A DNA stretch of 64,000 nt from Pseudomonadota bacterium (GCA_023412805.1 JAEZRM010000137.1:1-64000); one strand, 5' to 3'. Counted from the stretch's first letter, positions 53,970 through 62,775 are shown. The notes: a model not told the origin generated them from the sequence alone. Made by a program: numbers and translations.

Positions 53970-54616
53970 GCCTGAGCCTCATGCTGCTTCAGGAGTTGCA
54001 TCAGCGTATCTGCCTCGGCCAGATCTGCGGGCGTATTCACATTCATGAACGGGTCGATCGTACGGCCATCCAGCTCGAAAGGCGAAAAATCGACCGTGCG
54101 CGCACCCTGCATCTCGACCCAACGCTGCACCCGACGCTCACCCGTCGCCAAAGCTCGCGAGAGATCATCAGTGATACTGAGCGGCCACAATGCGGCAACG
54201 GGGTGCGACTGACCGTCCGATCGCGCCACCACGATCCGGTCGCCAGCGCCCGGAGCGCTGAACAATCGCGCGACGAGATCGTTCGGGATGAACGGGGCAT
54301 CGCTCGCTACCGTTGCAACATGGCTCGCCCGGAAATCGCCGGCCCAGCGCAGAGCGGCCAGGATGCCACCCAGCGGTCCGGGATAATCCGGCGTTTCATC
54401 CGCGATGACGGGAAGGCCGAAAGCGGCAAAGCGCGCCGGATCTCCGTTAGCATTGATGGCGAGGCGCGCGACCTGCGGGGCGAAGCGCGTGAGCACATGC
54501 GTCAGCATGGGCTGTCCAGCAAGGTCGAGAAACGCCTTCTCACGACCGCCCATGCGCAGCGAGCGCCCGCCAGCGAGCACGACACCGACTATGCCTTCAC
54601 GTGTTGTGCGGCTCAT
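53966..54616 (-). CDS. mobA: Molybdenum cofactor guanylyltransferase MobA
   Basis: Links GMP to molybdopterin to form the bis-MGD cofactor of Mo enzymes such as DMSO-reductase-family proteins. The 216-residue protein has the nucleotidyltransferase start GVVLAGGRSLRMGGREKAFL, YPGPLGGILAALRWA, VATVASDAPFIP and FMNVNTPADLAEAD. The first ATG is used. Overlap with the downstream subtilase-like gene suggests coupling, though no functional link is known. Confidence 0.95.
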   Translation of the reverse strand: MSRTTREGIVGVVLAGGRSLRMGGREKAFLDLAGQPMLTHVLTRFAPQVARLAINANGDPARFAAFGLPVIADETPDYPGPLGGILAALRWAGDFRASHVATVASDAPFIPNDLVARLFSAPGAGDRIVVARSDGQSHPVAALWPLSITDDLSRALATGERRVQRWVEMQGARTVDFSPFELDGRTIDPFMNVNTPADLAEADTLMQLLKQHEAQA

Positions 54617-54799
54617 TTTTGCAGTCTATCAGCGCTGGCGCCCAGCCCATAGCCGCCGCGGAGCTTATGTCCCATCGAGGGTAAAGAAGCATTTGCGCCA
54701 CAGGTATGGGACGTACGCCGCCTTGCGCCTGCCGCGCTCTTCCCCGAGAGTGACACCCCTTCCATGATCGCGCCGGCCCCCGAGGATCGGACGGAGCCT

Positions 54800-55117
54800 A
54801 TGCCCAGCACCACAGCCCTGCTCCAGCACTGGTATTTCCATGTGCCGAACCTGATCCTCGCTGCGCTCATGTATCTGATGGCGACTTATTTCGTCCTCAT
54901 GCTCGCGTTCGGCTGGACGCAGCACGCGCAAGGCGCCTTCCTGCGCATTTTCCACGGCATTGTGAACCCGGTCCTGCGGACCGTACGCGTTCTCACGCCG
55001 CGCATCGTTCCCAACGGGATCATCCCCGTGCTTGCCGTGGTGTGGCTCGCGGCGCTTCGGGTACTGCTGTACTGGGGCGTCTCACTGGCCGGCATTCGTC
55101 CGGATATCGGAGCCTGA
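54800..55117 (+). CDS. YggT-like small membrane protein
   Basis: A protein of about 105 residues with two or three TM segments (LILAALMYLMATYFVLMLAF and IIPVLAVVWLAALRVLLYWG). The intervening HGIVNPVLRTVRVLTPRIVP resembles the NPxLxPxR signature of YggT proteins. I prefer the ATG at 54800; an in-frame ATG at 54764 would add twelve residues. The next membrane protein gene begins 2 bases after its stop. Confidence 0.65.
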   Translation: MPSTTALLQHWYFHVPNLILAALMYLMATYFVLMLAFGWTQHAQGAFLRIFHGIVNPVLRTVRVLTPRIVPNGIIPVLAVVWLAALRVLLYWGVSLAGIRPDIGA

Positions 55118-55119
55118 GC

Positions 55120-55509
55120 ATGGTGCACACGCACGACGCGCCGCAATTCACCTCCATGCGTCTCGTGCTGCTCGCGGGCGTCATCTTCCTCGCGGTCTTC
55201 AATGGGAACTGGCTGGCAAACTGGCAGTGGCTTTCTGAAGGACGATGGTCTTCGCCCGGCTTCGACCCGCTCCTGTTCTTGCTGACGCCCTTCCTGCGCG
55301 GCACACCGCTCGGCACGCCCATGGGCTTCTATTATACGACCGGCGTGATGCTCTCGCTGCTGACCTTCATCCTGTCCGGTCTTCCGGCAGCCCTCTATGA
55401 GCGCCTGTTCCGTCGGAGCACGAGCACTGTCGTGTCCATGCTCATCTGGCTGGCAGCGGCGGCACTGCTGAGCTACCCCGCCTACAAGGCGTGGCAGGAG
55501 GCCTTCTAA
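55120..55509 (+). CDS. Hypothetical integral membrane protein
   Basis: A 129-residue protein with three hydrophobic helices: LVLLAGVIFLAVFNGNWLA, GVMLSLLTFILSGLPAALYE and VSMLIWLAAAALLSYPAY. The loop between helices 1 and 2 is Gly/Pro/Phe-rich. I do not recognise a family. Tight coupling to the YggT-like gene (2 bases apart) suggests they act together. It converges on the PfpI gene. Confidence 0.75.
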   Translation: MVHTHDAPQFTSMRLVLLAGVIFLAVFNGNWLANWQWLSEGRWSSPGFDPLLFLLTPFLRGTPLGTPMGFYYTTGVMLSLLTFILSGLPAALYERLFRRSTSTVVSMLIWLAAAALLSYPAYKAWQEAF

Positions 55510-55519
55510 ACAGGACGGT

Positions 55520-56203
55520 TCAACTCGCGAGCTTCGCCGCCGCTCGCGCAGCAATAGCGGCGCGTTCCGCCTGACGCTTGGCCGCAGACGTCCGCGCGCG
55601 CTCGGTGACGGCTGGACCTGCACCCTCGGGCGAGCCTGCATTGAACGGCGGATGCGGATCGTACTCGATGCCGAGCTGGATGGCCTTCGCGAGATCCTCG
55701 CTGAAAGCCTCCGCCGCAACGCGCAGCGCAAAGTCGATGCCGGCCGTGACCCCGCCGCCCGTGATCACATTGCCATCGATGACGACACGCTCCGCGACCG
55801 GCGTCGCGCCGAATGCGGAAAGCAACTCATGGCTCATCCAGTGCGTCGTCGCCCGCTTACCCTTGAGCAGTCCCGCCGCGCCGAGCACGAGCGCCCCCGT
55901 GCATACGCTCGTCACATAGCGCGCGCCTGGAGCCTGCTGGCGCAGGAACGCCAGTGTCTCGGCATCTTCCATGAGTGGATTCATGCCAGCGCCGCCCGGC
56001 ACGCAAATGAGATCGAGCTGCGGACAATCGGCAAAGGTCGTATCGGGCACAATTCGCATGCCACCGCCCGCCTTGACGGGTTCCAGCGTCTTCCAGATCA
56101 GCCGCACCTCGGCCTCCGGAAATTTCGTGAAGACCTCGTAGGGGCCCGTCATATCGAGCTGAGTGATGTCCGGGAATAGCAGGAGGCCAATGCGAAAGGG
56201 CAT
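55520..56203 (-). CDS. DJ-1/PfpI family protein (isonitrile-hydratase-like)
   Basis: A 227-residue class I glutamine-amidotransferase-like protein. It begins MPFRIGLLLFPDITQLDMTG and has the nucleophile elbow TSVCTGALVLGAAGLLKGKR, ATTHWMSHELL and ITGGGVTAGIDFALRVA, the set shared with isonitrile hydratase (InhA) and similar DJ-1 proteins. The C-terminus carries an Ala/Arg-rich helical tail (residues 195-227). The first conserved Met at 56203 is the start. The substrate cannot be fixed from sequence. Confidence 0.9.
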   Translation of the reverse strand: MPFRIGLLLFPDITQLDMTGPYEVFTKFPEAEVRLIWKTLEPVKAGGGMRIVPDTTFADCPQLDLICVPGGAGMNPLMEDAETLAFLRQQAPGARYVTSVCTGALVLGAAGLLKGKRATTHWMSHELLSAFGATPVAERVVIDGNVITGGGVTAGIDFALRVAAEAFSEDLAKAIQLGIEYDPHPPFNAGSPEGAGPAVTERARTSAAKRQAERAAIAARAAAKLAS

Positions 56204-56405
56204 GGTCACGGTCCTTGATCTCGCGGTACGTGGGGGCAACAATCGGCGCGCCCGAACACAACCACGAACAAGCAGATTGGAGCAAGCCCCATGGCAGCCA
56301 CGCCCCATCAGCCTGACCTGATCGTCGCGAATTTTGCCGAACTCGCGGCCACACTCGCACCTCAAACCTAAGCGCCGATCACAGATCCAAGCAGGAGCAC
56401 GCTCA

Positions 56406-57545
56406 ATGCCGACACTGCCGCCGGCCATGCCGGGAATGCCGCTCTCCGAGGTGGACACGCCTGCTCTGCTGATTGATCTCGATGCCTTCGAGCGCAATCT
56501 AAAGCGCATGGCCGACGCGGTGTCGAAGGCCGGCGTGCGTCTGCGCCCGCACGCCAAGACGCACAAATCACCCATCATCGGGCAGAAGCAGATAGCGCTC
56601 GGCGCCGTGGGCCTCTGCTGCCAGAAGGTCTCGGAAGCGGCTGTGATGGTCGAGGGCGGCGTGCAGGATGTGCTCGTCTCGAACGAAGTCATCGGCGCGC
56701 GCAAGCTCGACCGTCTTGCTGCTCTCTCCCGCCAGGCCCGCGTTATCGGCTGCGTCGACAATCCCCTCGGCGTTTCATCTATGGCAGCCGCGGCCGAGCG
56801 CCACGGCGCGCGCCTCGATGTGCTCGTCGAGATCAATGTCGGCGCGAGCCGCTGCGGCGTTGATCCCGGCGAACCAGCAGTCGTACTGGCGCAATTGATC
56901 GCACGCGAGAAGCATCTGCGCTTTGCTGGCTTGCAGGCCTATCAGGGACGCGCGCAGCACTTCCGCACGATCGAGGAGCGCCGCACGGCCATCGACGAGG
57001 CCATCTCACGCAGCGCTGCGACGGTGAAGGCCCTGAAGGCAGCGGGTCTCTCGTGCGACATCGTCGGCGGGGCGGGGACGGGTACGTTCGAGATCGAGGC
57101 TGCAAGCGGCGTGTACAATGAGCTGCAGGCCGGTTCGTACATCTTCATGGATGCCGACTATGCGCGGAACAAACGCGCCGATGGCGGACCTTACGATACA
57201 TTCGAGCACGCGCTTTTCGTCTACGCGACCGTTATGAGCATGACGCAATCGGATCGCGCGGTTGTCGACGCCGGCCTCAAGAGCTTCACGTTCGAATCCG
57301 GCCCGCCCGAGCCGGTCGGCTTTGCCGGTGCCGTGTACGAGCGCCCGTCCGATGAGCACGGCAATCTCAATCTGGCGCAGGCCAATACGCGCCCCGGTCT
57401 CGGCGACAAAGTGCGCCTCATTCCCGGCCACTGCGACCCCACCGTGAACCTGCACGACTGGTACGTCGGCATTCGCGGCATGGAGGGCGCATCGCCGGTC
57501 GTCGAGAGCGTGTGGCCTGTCGCGGCGCGTGGGGCAGTGTTTTAG
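56406..57545 (+). CDS. DSD1-family PLP enzyme (D-threonine aldolase-like)
   Basis: A 379-residue fold-type III PLP enzyme. An alanine-racemase-type barrel begins VDTPALLIDLDAFERNLKRM, with the PLP Lys in LRPHAKTHKSP, then LVEINVGASRCGV, GLQAYQGRAQH, DIVGGAGTGTFE and the C-terminal metal-ligand region LIPGHCDPTVNLHDWYVGIR. This pattern fits D-threonine aldolase and D-3-hydroxyaspartate aldolase. CAGGAG precedes the ATG at 56406. Two DUF1801 genes follow closely. Confidence 0.92.
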   Translation: MPTLPPAMPGMPLSEVDTPALLIDLDAFERNLKRMADAVSKAGVRLRPHAKTHKSPIIGQKQIALGAVGLCCQKVSEAAVMVEGGVQDVLVSNEVIGARKLDRLAALSRQARVIGCVDNPLGVSSMAAAAERHGARLDVLVEINVGASRCGVDPGEPAVVLAQLIAREKHLRFAGLQAYQGRAQHFRTIEERRTAIDEAISRSAATVKALKAAGLSCDIVGGAGTGTFEIEAASGVYNELQAGSYIFMDADYARNKRADGGPYDTFEHALFVYATVMSMTQSDRAVVDAGLKSFTFESGPPEPVGFAGAVYERPSDEHGNLNLAQANTRPGLGDKVRLIPGHCDPTVNLHDWYVGIRGMEGASPVVESVWPVAARGAVF

Positions 57546-57560
57546 GGAGGAGAGCAAAGC

Positions 57561-58025
57561 ATGGCCGACAAGCCATCGAAGAAGGCGGCCAAACCAAAGG
57601 CACCAGCCGCCAAGAAATCCGCGAAGCCGAAACTCCTCTCGGGCGATAACCCGCAAATCGCCAAGGGTTACGGTGATGCGCCCGTGCAGGCCTATATCGC
57701 CGCGATCCCGGGCTGGAAGCATGATCTCGCGCGCCACCTCGACGCCCTCATCGTGCGCGCTGTCCCGAAGGCACAGAAGGCCGTCAAATGGAACTCACCC
57801 TTCTATGGCATGGACGACAAGCACTGGTTCATGAGCTTCCACTGCTTCGCGCGCTACATCAAGGTCGCTTTCTTTCGCGGCGTGTCGCTCAACCCCATGC
57901 CGCCGGGCACATCGAAGCAGAAGGACGTGCGCTACCTCGACGTCTACGAGGATGACGTACTCGACGAGGCCCAGTTCATCGCCTGGGTAAAGCAGGCCAG
58001 CAAGCTGCCGGGCGAAAAGATGTGA
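57561..58025 (+). CDS. DUF1801 domain protein, first of two
   Basis: A 154-residue protein. A Lys/Ala/Pro-rich basic N-terminus (ADKPSKKAAKPKAPAAKKSA) is followed by a DUF1801 domain (about 45-150) with VQAYIAAIPGWKHDLARHLD, AVKWNSPFYGMDD and HCFARYIKVAFFRGVSL. DUF1801 resembles the YdhG/CyaY-like fold of unknown function. GGGAGGAG precedes the ATG. It lies 15 bases after the DSD1 enzyme and just before a second DUF1801 gene. Confidence 0.9.
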   Translation: MADKPSKKAAKPKAPAAKKSAKPKLLSGDNPQIAKGYGDAPVQAYIAAIPGWKHDLARHLDALIVRAVPKAQKAVKWNSPFYGMDDKHWFMSFHCFARYIKVAFFRGVSLNPMPPGTSKQKDVRYLDVYEDDVLDEAQFIAWVKQASKLPGEKM

Positions 58026-58051
58026 GAGCGGGCTAGATGGAGATAAAGACC

Positions 58052-58465
58052 ATGGCAAGCCGCCCAACCCAGAAGCAGGATGGTCCTTTGCCCGCCCAGC
58101 TCATCGACGCGCGTATCGAGGAGCTCAGCGACTGGCGCGGCGCGATGCTCTCGCGTGTGCGCAAGCTCATCAAGCAGGCCGATCCCAAGGTCGTCGAGAC
58201 GTGGAAGTGGCGCGGCGTTCCTGTGTGGGAGCACGACGGCATCATCTGCACCGGCGAAACGTACAAGACGGCCGTCAAGCTGACCTTCGCCAAGGGCGCC
58301 GCACTCGATGATCCTTCGCGCCTCTTCAATGCGAGCCTCGATGGCAATGTGCGCCGGGCGATCGATATTCATGAGGGTGACAAACTCAACGAAGCGGCCT
58401 TCAAAGCGCTCATTCGTGCTGCGGTGGCTTTGAATGTCACAAAAACCCGCAGCAAAGCACCATGA
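58052..58465 (+). CDS. DUF1801 domain protein, second of two
   Basis: A 137-residue relative of the preceding gene with SQLIDARI-type LPAQLIDARIEELSDWRGAM, VVETWKWRGVPVWEHDGIIC and the YKTAVKLTFAKGAALDDPSR core. The two proteins differ too much to be a recent duplication. GGAG nine bases before the ATG at 58052 supports this start; an ATG at 58037 is possible. The stop codon lies inside repeat module A3. Confidence 0.88.
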   Translation: MASRPTQKQDGPLPAQLIDARIEELSDWRGAMLSRVRKLIKQADPKVVETWKWRGVPVWEHDGIICTGETYKTAVKLTFAKGAALDDPSRLFNASLDGNVRRAIDIHEGDKLNEAAFKALIRAAVALNVTKTRSKAP

Positions 58466-58530
58466 GCGTGCGACTGCACGCCGGCCGGTAGGCCGTCCTA
58501 CAAAAGAGAGCAGCCCGCGGCCACAGTATC
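58459..58530 (+). repeat. Intergenic repeat module A, copy A3
   Basis: It starts ATGAGCGTGCGACTGCACGC and aligns over about 70 bases with the reverse complement of 30562-30632. The shared parts include the following CCGG..GGCCG..CCT segment and the A-rich stretch before GCAGCC. It overlaps the stop codon of the second DUF1801 gene. Confidence 0.75.
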
Positions 58531-58537
58531 AACCTGT

Positions 58538-58612
58538 CTGCATGGCCACCGCGGGCATAGCACTGCGGAACGGTTGCGAAGCACCTCTTCCCAGCAGCCC
58601 GCGGCCACAAAA
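58538..58612 (+). repeat. Intergenic repeat module B, copy B2
   Basis: It aligns with 27140-27207, sharing GCATGGCCACCGCGGG and CTTCCCAGCAGCCCGCGGCC. The core CAGCCCGCGGCCACA also occurs at 58511-58525 within A3. It ends two bases before the alcohol dehydrogenase stop codon. Confidence 0.7.
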
Positions 58613-58613
58613 A

Positions 58614-59738
58614 TCAAGGTACCAGGATCATCCGCACAGTGCCGCCATCCGTGAGCTTGTCGAAGCCCTCGTTGATCTCTTCGAGCTTGATGCGCTCACT
58701 CATGAGGCGATCCACCGGCAGCAATCCCTGCTGATAGAGCGAGATGAAGCGCGGAATATCGCGCGAGGGAATGCACGAGCCGACGTAACTGCCTTTGACG
58801 GTACGTTCCTCGGCCACGAGGTGCGTGCCCGGCAGCGGCATGGTGTGCGTCGGATGCGGGAGGCTTGCAGTGACGGTAGTGCCGCCGCGCTTGGTGATCT
58901 TGTAGGCGAGTTCGAGTGCCTTGATGGAACTCGCCATCTCGAAGGCAAAGTCGACACCGCCGCCGGTGATGTCCTTCACGTGCTCGACAACATTGGGATC
59001 GCGCGCGTTGACCGTGTGCGTCGCGCCGAGTTGCTTCGCCAGCTTGAGCTTGTCGTCGAGCATGTCGATGGCGACAACCTGCCGGCAACCCGAGAGCTTT
59101 GCGCCGAGCATGGACATGAGACCGACGCCGCCGAGACCGACAATGGCCGCCGTTGTACCGGGCGGGACTTTCGCCGTGTTGATGACCGCGCCTGCGCCCG
59201 TGATCACCGCGCAACCGAAGAGCGCGGCCTCCTCGAAGGGTAGTGACTTGTCGATCTTCACGACGCTGCAGCGTGAAACGACCGCGTACTCCGAGAACGC
59301 CGAAACGCCGACGTGGTGATAGACAGTCTTGCCGTTGCGCGAGAGGCGCGTGACGTCGTTGAGCAGCTTGCCGGCGCCGTTGGCCCTGAAGCCCGGCTCG
59401 CAAAGGGCAGGACGGCCCTCCTGGCAGGGCGCGCAGCGGCCGCAGTTCGGCACGAACACGAGGATCACGTGATCGCCGACGGCGAGGTCCTTCACGCCGG
59501 GACCGATCTCCATGACCTCGCCGGCCGCCTCATGTCCGAGCACCATGGGCAAAGGTCGCGGGCGATCACCATTGATGGTCGAGAGGTCCGAATGGCAGAG
59601 GCCCGCCGCGCGGATGCGCACCAAAATCTCGTCCTCGCCCGGCGGATCGAGGTCCAGCGTCTCGATGACCATGGGCTTGGACTGCGCGTAGGGGCGCGGC
59701 TTTTCCATCTCGTGGATCACGGCAGCGCGGGTCTTCAT
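58614..59738 (-). CDS. Zinc-dependent alcohol dehydrogenase
   Basis: A 374-residue medium-chain dehydrogenase/reductase. The catalytic zinc ligands are in AAGLCHSDLS and VLGHEAAGEV. Structural zinc cysteines are in NCGRCAPCQEGRPALC. The Rossmann motif is AIVGLGGVGLMSMLGAKLSG. The length and the RANGAGKL insert resemble the class III and aryl-alcohol subgroups. I chose the ATG at 59738, preceded by GGGAG. The real substrate is unknown. Confidence 0.93.
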   Translation of the reverse strand: MKTRAAVIHEMEKPRPYAQSKPMVIETLDLDPPGEDEILVRIRAAGLCHSDLSTINGDRPRPLPMVLGHEAAGEVMEIGPGVKDLAVGDHVILVFVPNCGRCAPCQEGRPALCEPGFRANGAGKLLNDVTRLSRNGKTVYHHVGVSAFSEYAVVSRCSVVKIDKSLPFEEAALFGCAVITGAGAVINTAKVPPGTTAAIVGLGGVGLMSMLGAKLSGCRQVVAIDMLDDKLKLAKQLGATHTVNARDPNVVEHVKDITGGGVDFAFEMASSIKALELAYKITKRGGTTVTASLPHPTHTMPLPGTHLVAEERTVKGSYVGSCIPSRDIPRFISLYQQGLLPVDRLMSERIKLEEINEGFDKLTDGGTVRMILVP

Positions 59739-59886
59739 GGGGCTCTCCCTGGGCGATCGGTGTGATTTTGTCGGGATGATAGCCGCCTGTGGCCAAGGGG
59801 CAACCGGTACTTGTCGCGTCACCTCCGGCGCGGCATGATGCCCCTGCTGGCGGGACTGTTTGAAACGATACTAGGGGGAATACATC

Positions 59887-60144
59887 ATGCGGATGATGAA
59901 GATCGGACTGGCATTGGCGCTTGCACTCGGCATGAGCGCGCCCGTGATGGCGCAGAGCGCGTCGAAGGAAAAAGCCAAGGCGGCGCAGTCGACGCCAAAG
60001 GCCGGCAAGGGCGAGAAGGTTTGCCGCCACACGTTCCCGAGCGGTGAGAAGCGCGCCTGGGTATGCAAGCAGGAGGAGCCCTGCTGCGCGTGGGACCTCA
60101 TCAACTACGTGAAGTGCGGCTCCACGATTACGAAGTGCCTGTAA
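59887..60144 (+). CDS. Small exported protein with six cysteines
   Basis: An 85-residue protein. Residues 1-23 form a signal peptide (MKIGLALALALGMSAPVMAQ, cleavage after AQ or MA). A Lys/Ser-rich linker follows, and the last 40 residues carry six cysteines (VCRH, WVCK, PCCAW, VKCG, TKCL), enough for three disulfides. GGGGGA precedes the ATG at 59887. I recognise no family. It stands alone between the divergent dehydrogenase and the AtuA gene. Confidence 0.75.
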   Translation: MRMMKIGLALALALGMSAPVMAQSASKEKAKAAQSTPKAGKGEKVCRHTFPSGEKRAWVCKQEEPCCAWDLINYVKCGSTITKCL

Positions 60145-60186
60145 GCAGTCTGCACTGAAGCGGGCACCACACGACGGGAGAATGCT

Positions 60187-61515
60187 TTGCTGAGACTCGG
60201 ATGTGGTGCCGGCTTCTCATCGGACCGATTGGAGCCTGCGATTGATCTCGCCGAGAAGGGTGCGCTCGATTATCTCGTGTTCGAGACGATCGGCGAGCGC
60301 ACGCTGGCCTTCGGGCATCGCGATCGCCAGCTCGATCCCAAGCGCGGCTACAATCCGCAACTGGCGTCGCGGATGCGTGGCACGCTGGCCGCCTGCAAGC
60401 GTAATGGCACGCGCATTGTCACGAACATGGGCGTCGCGAATGTTGCCGCGGCCGCCGAGGTCATCGTCGATGTCGCACGCACGCAGGGCCTCAGCGGTGT
60501 GACGGTCGCGGCGATCGAAGGTGACGACGTCTCCGATCTGATCGGCCCCGATACCGTTCTCTTCGACAATCACGACAAGACGGTTGCCGAGGTCGGGCGG
60601 CCTGTGGTCGGCGCCAACGTCTATCTCGGCATCGACGCGATCATTCCGGGTCTGGAAACGGGCGCCGATGTCGTGATCACCGGCCGCGTCGCCGATCCCT
60701 CGATGTTTCTCTCACCGCTCGTGCATCACTATGGCTGGAAGCGCGATGACTGGCAGAAGCTCGGGCAGGGCACGCTTGTCGGCCATCTCATGGAATGCGG
60801 CATGCAGATCACAGGCGGCTACTTCGCCGATCCGGGGCGCAAGGACGTGCCGCGTCTTGCCCATTGCGGCTATCCCATCGCGGAAGTGGATGAAAGCGGC
60901 AACTGCGTTATCACAAAGCTCGCCGATGCGGGCGGCATGGTCACGCCGCGCACGGTCAAAGAGCAGCTCCTCTACGAGGTGCACGATCCAGCGGCCTACC
61001 TTACGCCGGACGTGACCGCCGACTTCAGCCGCGCGACCGTACAGGAGACCGGGCGCGACCGCGTATCCGTTGCGAACGGCACAGGCCACAAAAGGCCGGA
61101 CAAGCTCAAGGTGACCATCGGCTTCGACGGCGGCTTCTTCGGCGAGGCAGGCGTCAGCTATGCGGGTCCGAATGCGACCGCGCGTGCGACACTGGCGCGT
61201 GACATTCTGCTGGAACGCCTGGCCCGCCGTCCGGGCTTCGAGGCGCTTCGCATCGACCTTATCGGCATCAACTCGCTGCATGCGACAGCGCACGGCCCCC
61301 GCGCCGAGAGCGCCGATGTGCGCGTGCACGCCGCCATGCGCTCGGCCAATCGCGATGATGCCGCGACGCTGCTCTGGGAAGTCGAGTCGCTCCTCTGCTG
61401 CGGCCCGGCGGCCGGCGGCGGCTATCGCGGCCAGATCACGCCGAGCGTCATCACGCATTCCGCCCTCATCGATCGCGACGCTGTACGCCCGAGCGTCAGG
61501 ATGTTCCGCGCATGA
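60187..61515 (+). CDS. AtuA-family (DUF1446) protein
   Basis: A 442-residue protein of the acyclic terpene utilisation AtuA family. It starts LRLGCGAGFSSDRLEPAIDL and has the family's LDYLVFETIGERTLA, TRIVTNMGVANVAAAA, GADVVITGRVADPSMFL, GGMVTPRTVKEQLLYEVHDP and the late ESLLCCGPAAGGGYRG. AtuA is part of citronellol and geraniol catabolism in Pseudomonas, but the biochemical role is unclear and no other atu genes are seen. The start is a TTG at 60187 with GGGAG upstream. It overlaps the next gene by four bases. Confidence 0.9.
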   Translation: MLRLGCGAGFSSDRLEPAIDLAEKGALDYLVFETIGERTLAFGHRDRQLDPKRGYNPQLASRMRGTLAACKRNGTRIVTNMGVANVAAAAEVIVDVARTQGLSGVTVAAIEGDDVSDLIGPDTVLFDNHDKTVAEVGRPVVGANVYLGIDAIIPGLETGADVVITGRVADPSMFLSPLVHHYGWKRDDWQKLGQGTLVGHLMECGMQITGGYFADPGRKDVPRLAHCGYPIAEVDESGNCVITKLADAGGMVTPRTVKEQLLYEVHDPAAYLTPDVTADFSRATVQETGRDRVSVANGTGHKRPDKLKVTIGFDGGFFGEAGVSYAGPNATARATLARDILLERLARRPGFEALRIDLIGINSLHATAHGPRAESADVRVHAAMRSANRDDAATLLWEVESLLCCGPAAGGGYRGQITPSVITHSALIDRDAVRPSVRMFRA

Positions 61516-61847
61516 GCCGTCGCATCAAGCTGCACGAGATCGCGCACGCGCGCGCCGGCGACAAGGGCAATACGTCGAACGTGTCCGTCTGGGTGTTCGA
61601 TCCGGGCGACTATCCGCTCGTCAAGGAACAGCTCACGGCAGAACGCATCAAGGCGGCCTATCCCGATCTGATCAGGGGCGCGATCAAGCGGTACACGCTC
61701 GACCACCTGCACGGGCTAAACTTTGTTATGCAGGATGCGCTGGAAGGTGGCGTGAATACCTCACTGGGGCTCGATAGCCACGGTAAATCCTGGAGCTTCC
61801 TGGTCCTGGACCTCGATGTGGAAGTTCCCGACAACCGGGCGGGATGA
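61512..61847 (+). CDS. AtuA-associated small subunit
   Basis: A 111-residue protein matching the C-terminal domain found fused to, or encoded beside, AtuA proteins: MSRRIKLHEIAHARAGDKGN, TSNVSVWVFDPGDYPLV and the central LHGLNFVMQDALEGGVNTSL. In larger AtuA proteins this domain is the C-terminus of the same chain, so here the two parts are split genes. The four-base ATGA overlap implies coupled translation and a complex. Confidence 0.9.
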   Translation: MSRRIKLHEIAHARAGDKGNTSNVSVWVFDPGDYPLVKEQLTAERIKAAYPDLIRGAIKRYTLDHLHGLNFVMQDALEGGVNTSLGLDSHGKSWSFLVLDLDVEVPDNRAG

Positions 61848-62015
61848 GCTGAATGCCGGCGGGGTCTCGTTGAAAACGACGCCAGTATAGGCTGCTGTGG
61901 TTTCTGGGCGCAGGTCTGGGCCCGCAGTGGGACAGGACATACTTGTGTCGCACTGCTGTTGAACATCGGCGCCGGTTTGCCGGGGAAGGGCAGGCCGCAC
62001 CGGCGGGAGCACTTG

Positions 62016-62654
62016 ATGAGACGAGCAGGCAAAATCATTGCCGCCCTGTGGCTTGTTGTTGCGGCGACGAGCGCTGCCGGTGCTGACAGCAGCGCAACCG
62101 ATTGCCTGAGCGACGATAACGAGCGCCGCATCCTCGGATGCTCGATCATCATCGACAATCCCGGCACGCCACCCCTCGAGCGCAGCAATGCCCTCGCCAT
62201 CCGCGGCCTCGCGCTCGCCATCAAGGGGCAGCTCGACCAGGCCATCCAGGACTATGACGCCTCGCTCGCGATCAATCCCAATTCACCTTCCGCGCTGAAC
62301 AATCGCGCATGGGCTTATTTCCGCGCCGGCCGTGGACCCGAGGGTCTGCCAGATGTCGAGCGTTCGCTCATGCTCAATCCGGATAGCGAGCACTCCTGGG
62401 ACACGCGCGCGCACATTCGCCAGCTCATGGGCAACATCGAGGGCGCCATCCGCGACTACGAGATGGCCATCCACCTCGGCGGCGAGCGCATGATCAAGCT
62501 CTACCAGTGCGGGCTCGCCGAGCGCGGGCTGTACCGCGGGCAGATGGACGGCATCTATAATGCCGACACCAAGACGGCACTGCACACTTGCACGCGCGAT
62601 CGTGAGTGCGATCCGCTCCCCGCTGATGAGCAGTGCAGGCTGCCGACTTCGTAG
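62016..62654 (+). CDS. Exported TPR-repeat protein
   Basis: A 212-residue protein with a signal peptide (IIAALWLVVAATSAAGA) and at least three tetratricopeptide repeats: AIRGLALAIKGQLDQAIQDY, ALNNRAWAYFRAGRGPEGLP and AHIRQLMGNIEGAIRDYEMA. A short C-terminal domain has a peptidoglycan-binding-like LYRGQMDGIYNADTKTAL segment and paired cysteines. The start at 62016 has GCGGGAG upstream. It may be a periplasmic scaffold; the partner is unknown. Confidence 0.87.
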   Translation: MRRAGKIIAALWLVVAATSAAGADSSATDCLSDDNERRILGCSIIIDNPGTPPLERSNALAIRGLALAIKGQLDQAIQDYDASLAINPNSPSALNNRAWAYFRAGRGPEGLPDVERSLMLNPDSEHSWDTRAHIRQLMGNIEGAIRDYEMAIHLGGERMIKLYQCGLAERGLYRGQMDGIYNADTKTALHTCTRDRECDPLPADEQCRLPTS

Positions 62655-62775
62655 TAATTTCGCGCCGTAGGCGTGAGCGAGGCTGCCGTCTCGCGCTCCC
62701 AGCCGGGGGTGTCTCCCATCCGCGCTAACTTAATTTCGCTTGGACTGAGGAATCGGTTTGTGATTCGAGATTGGG

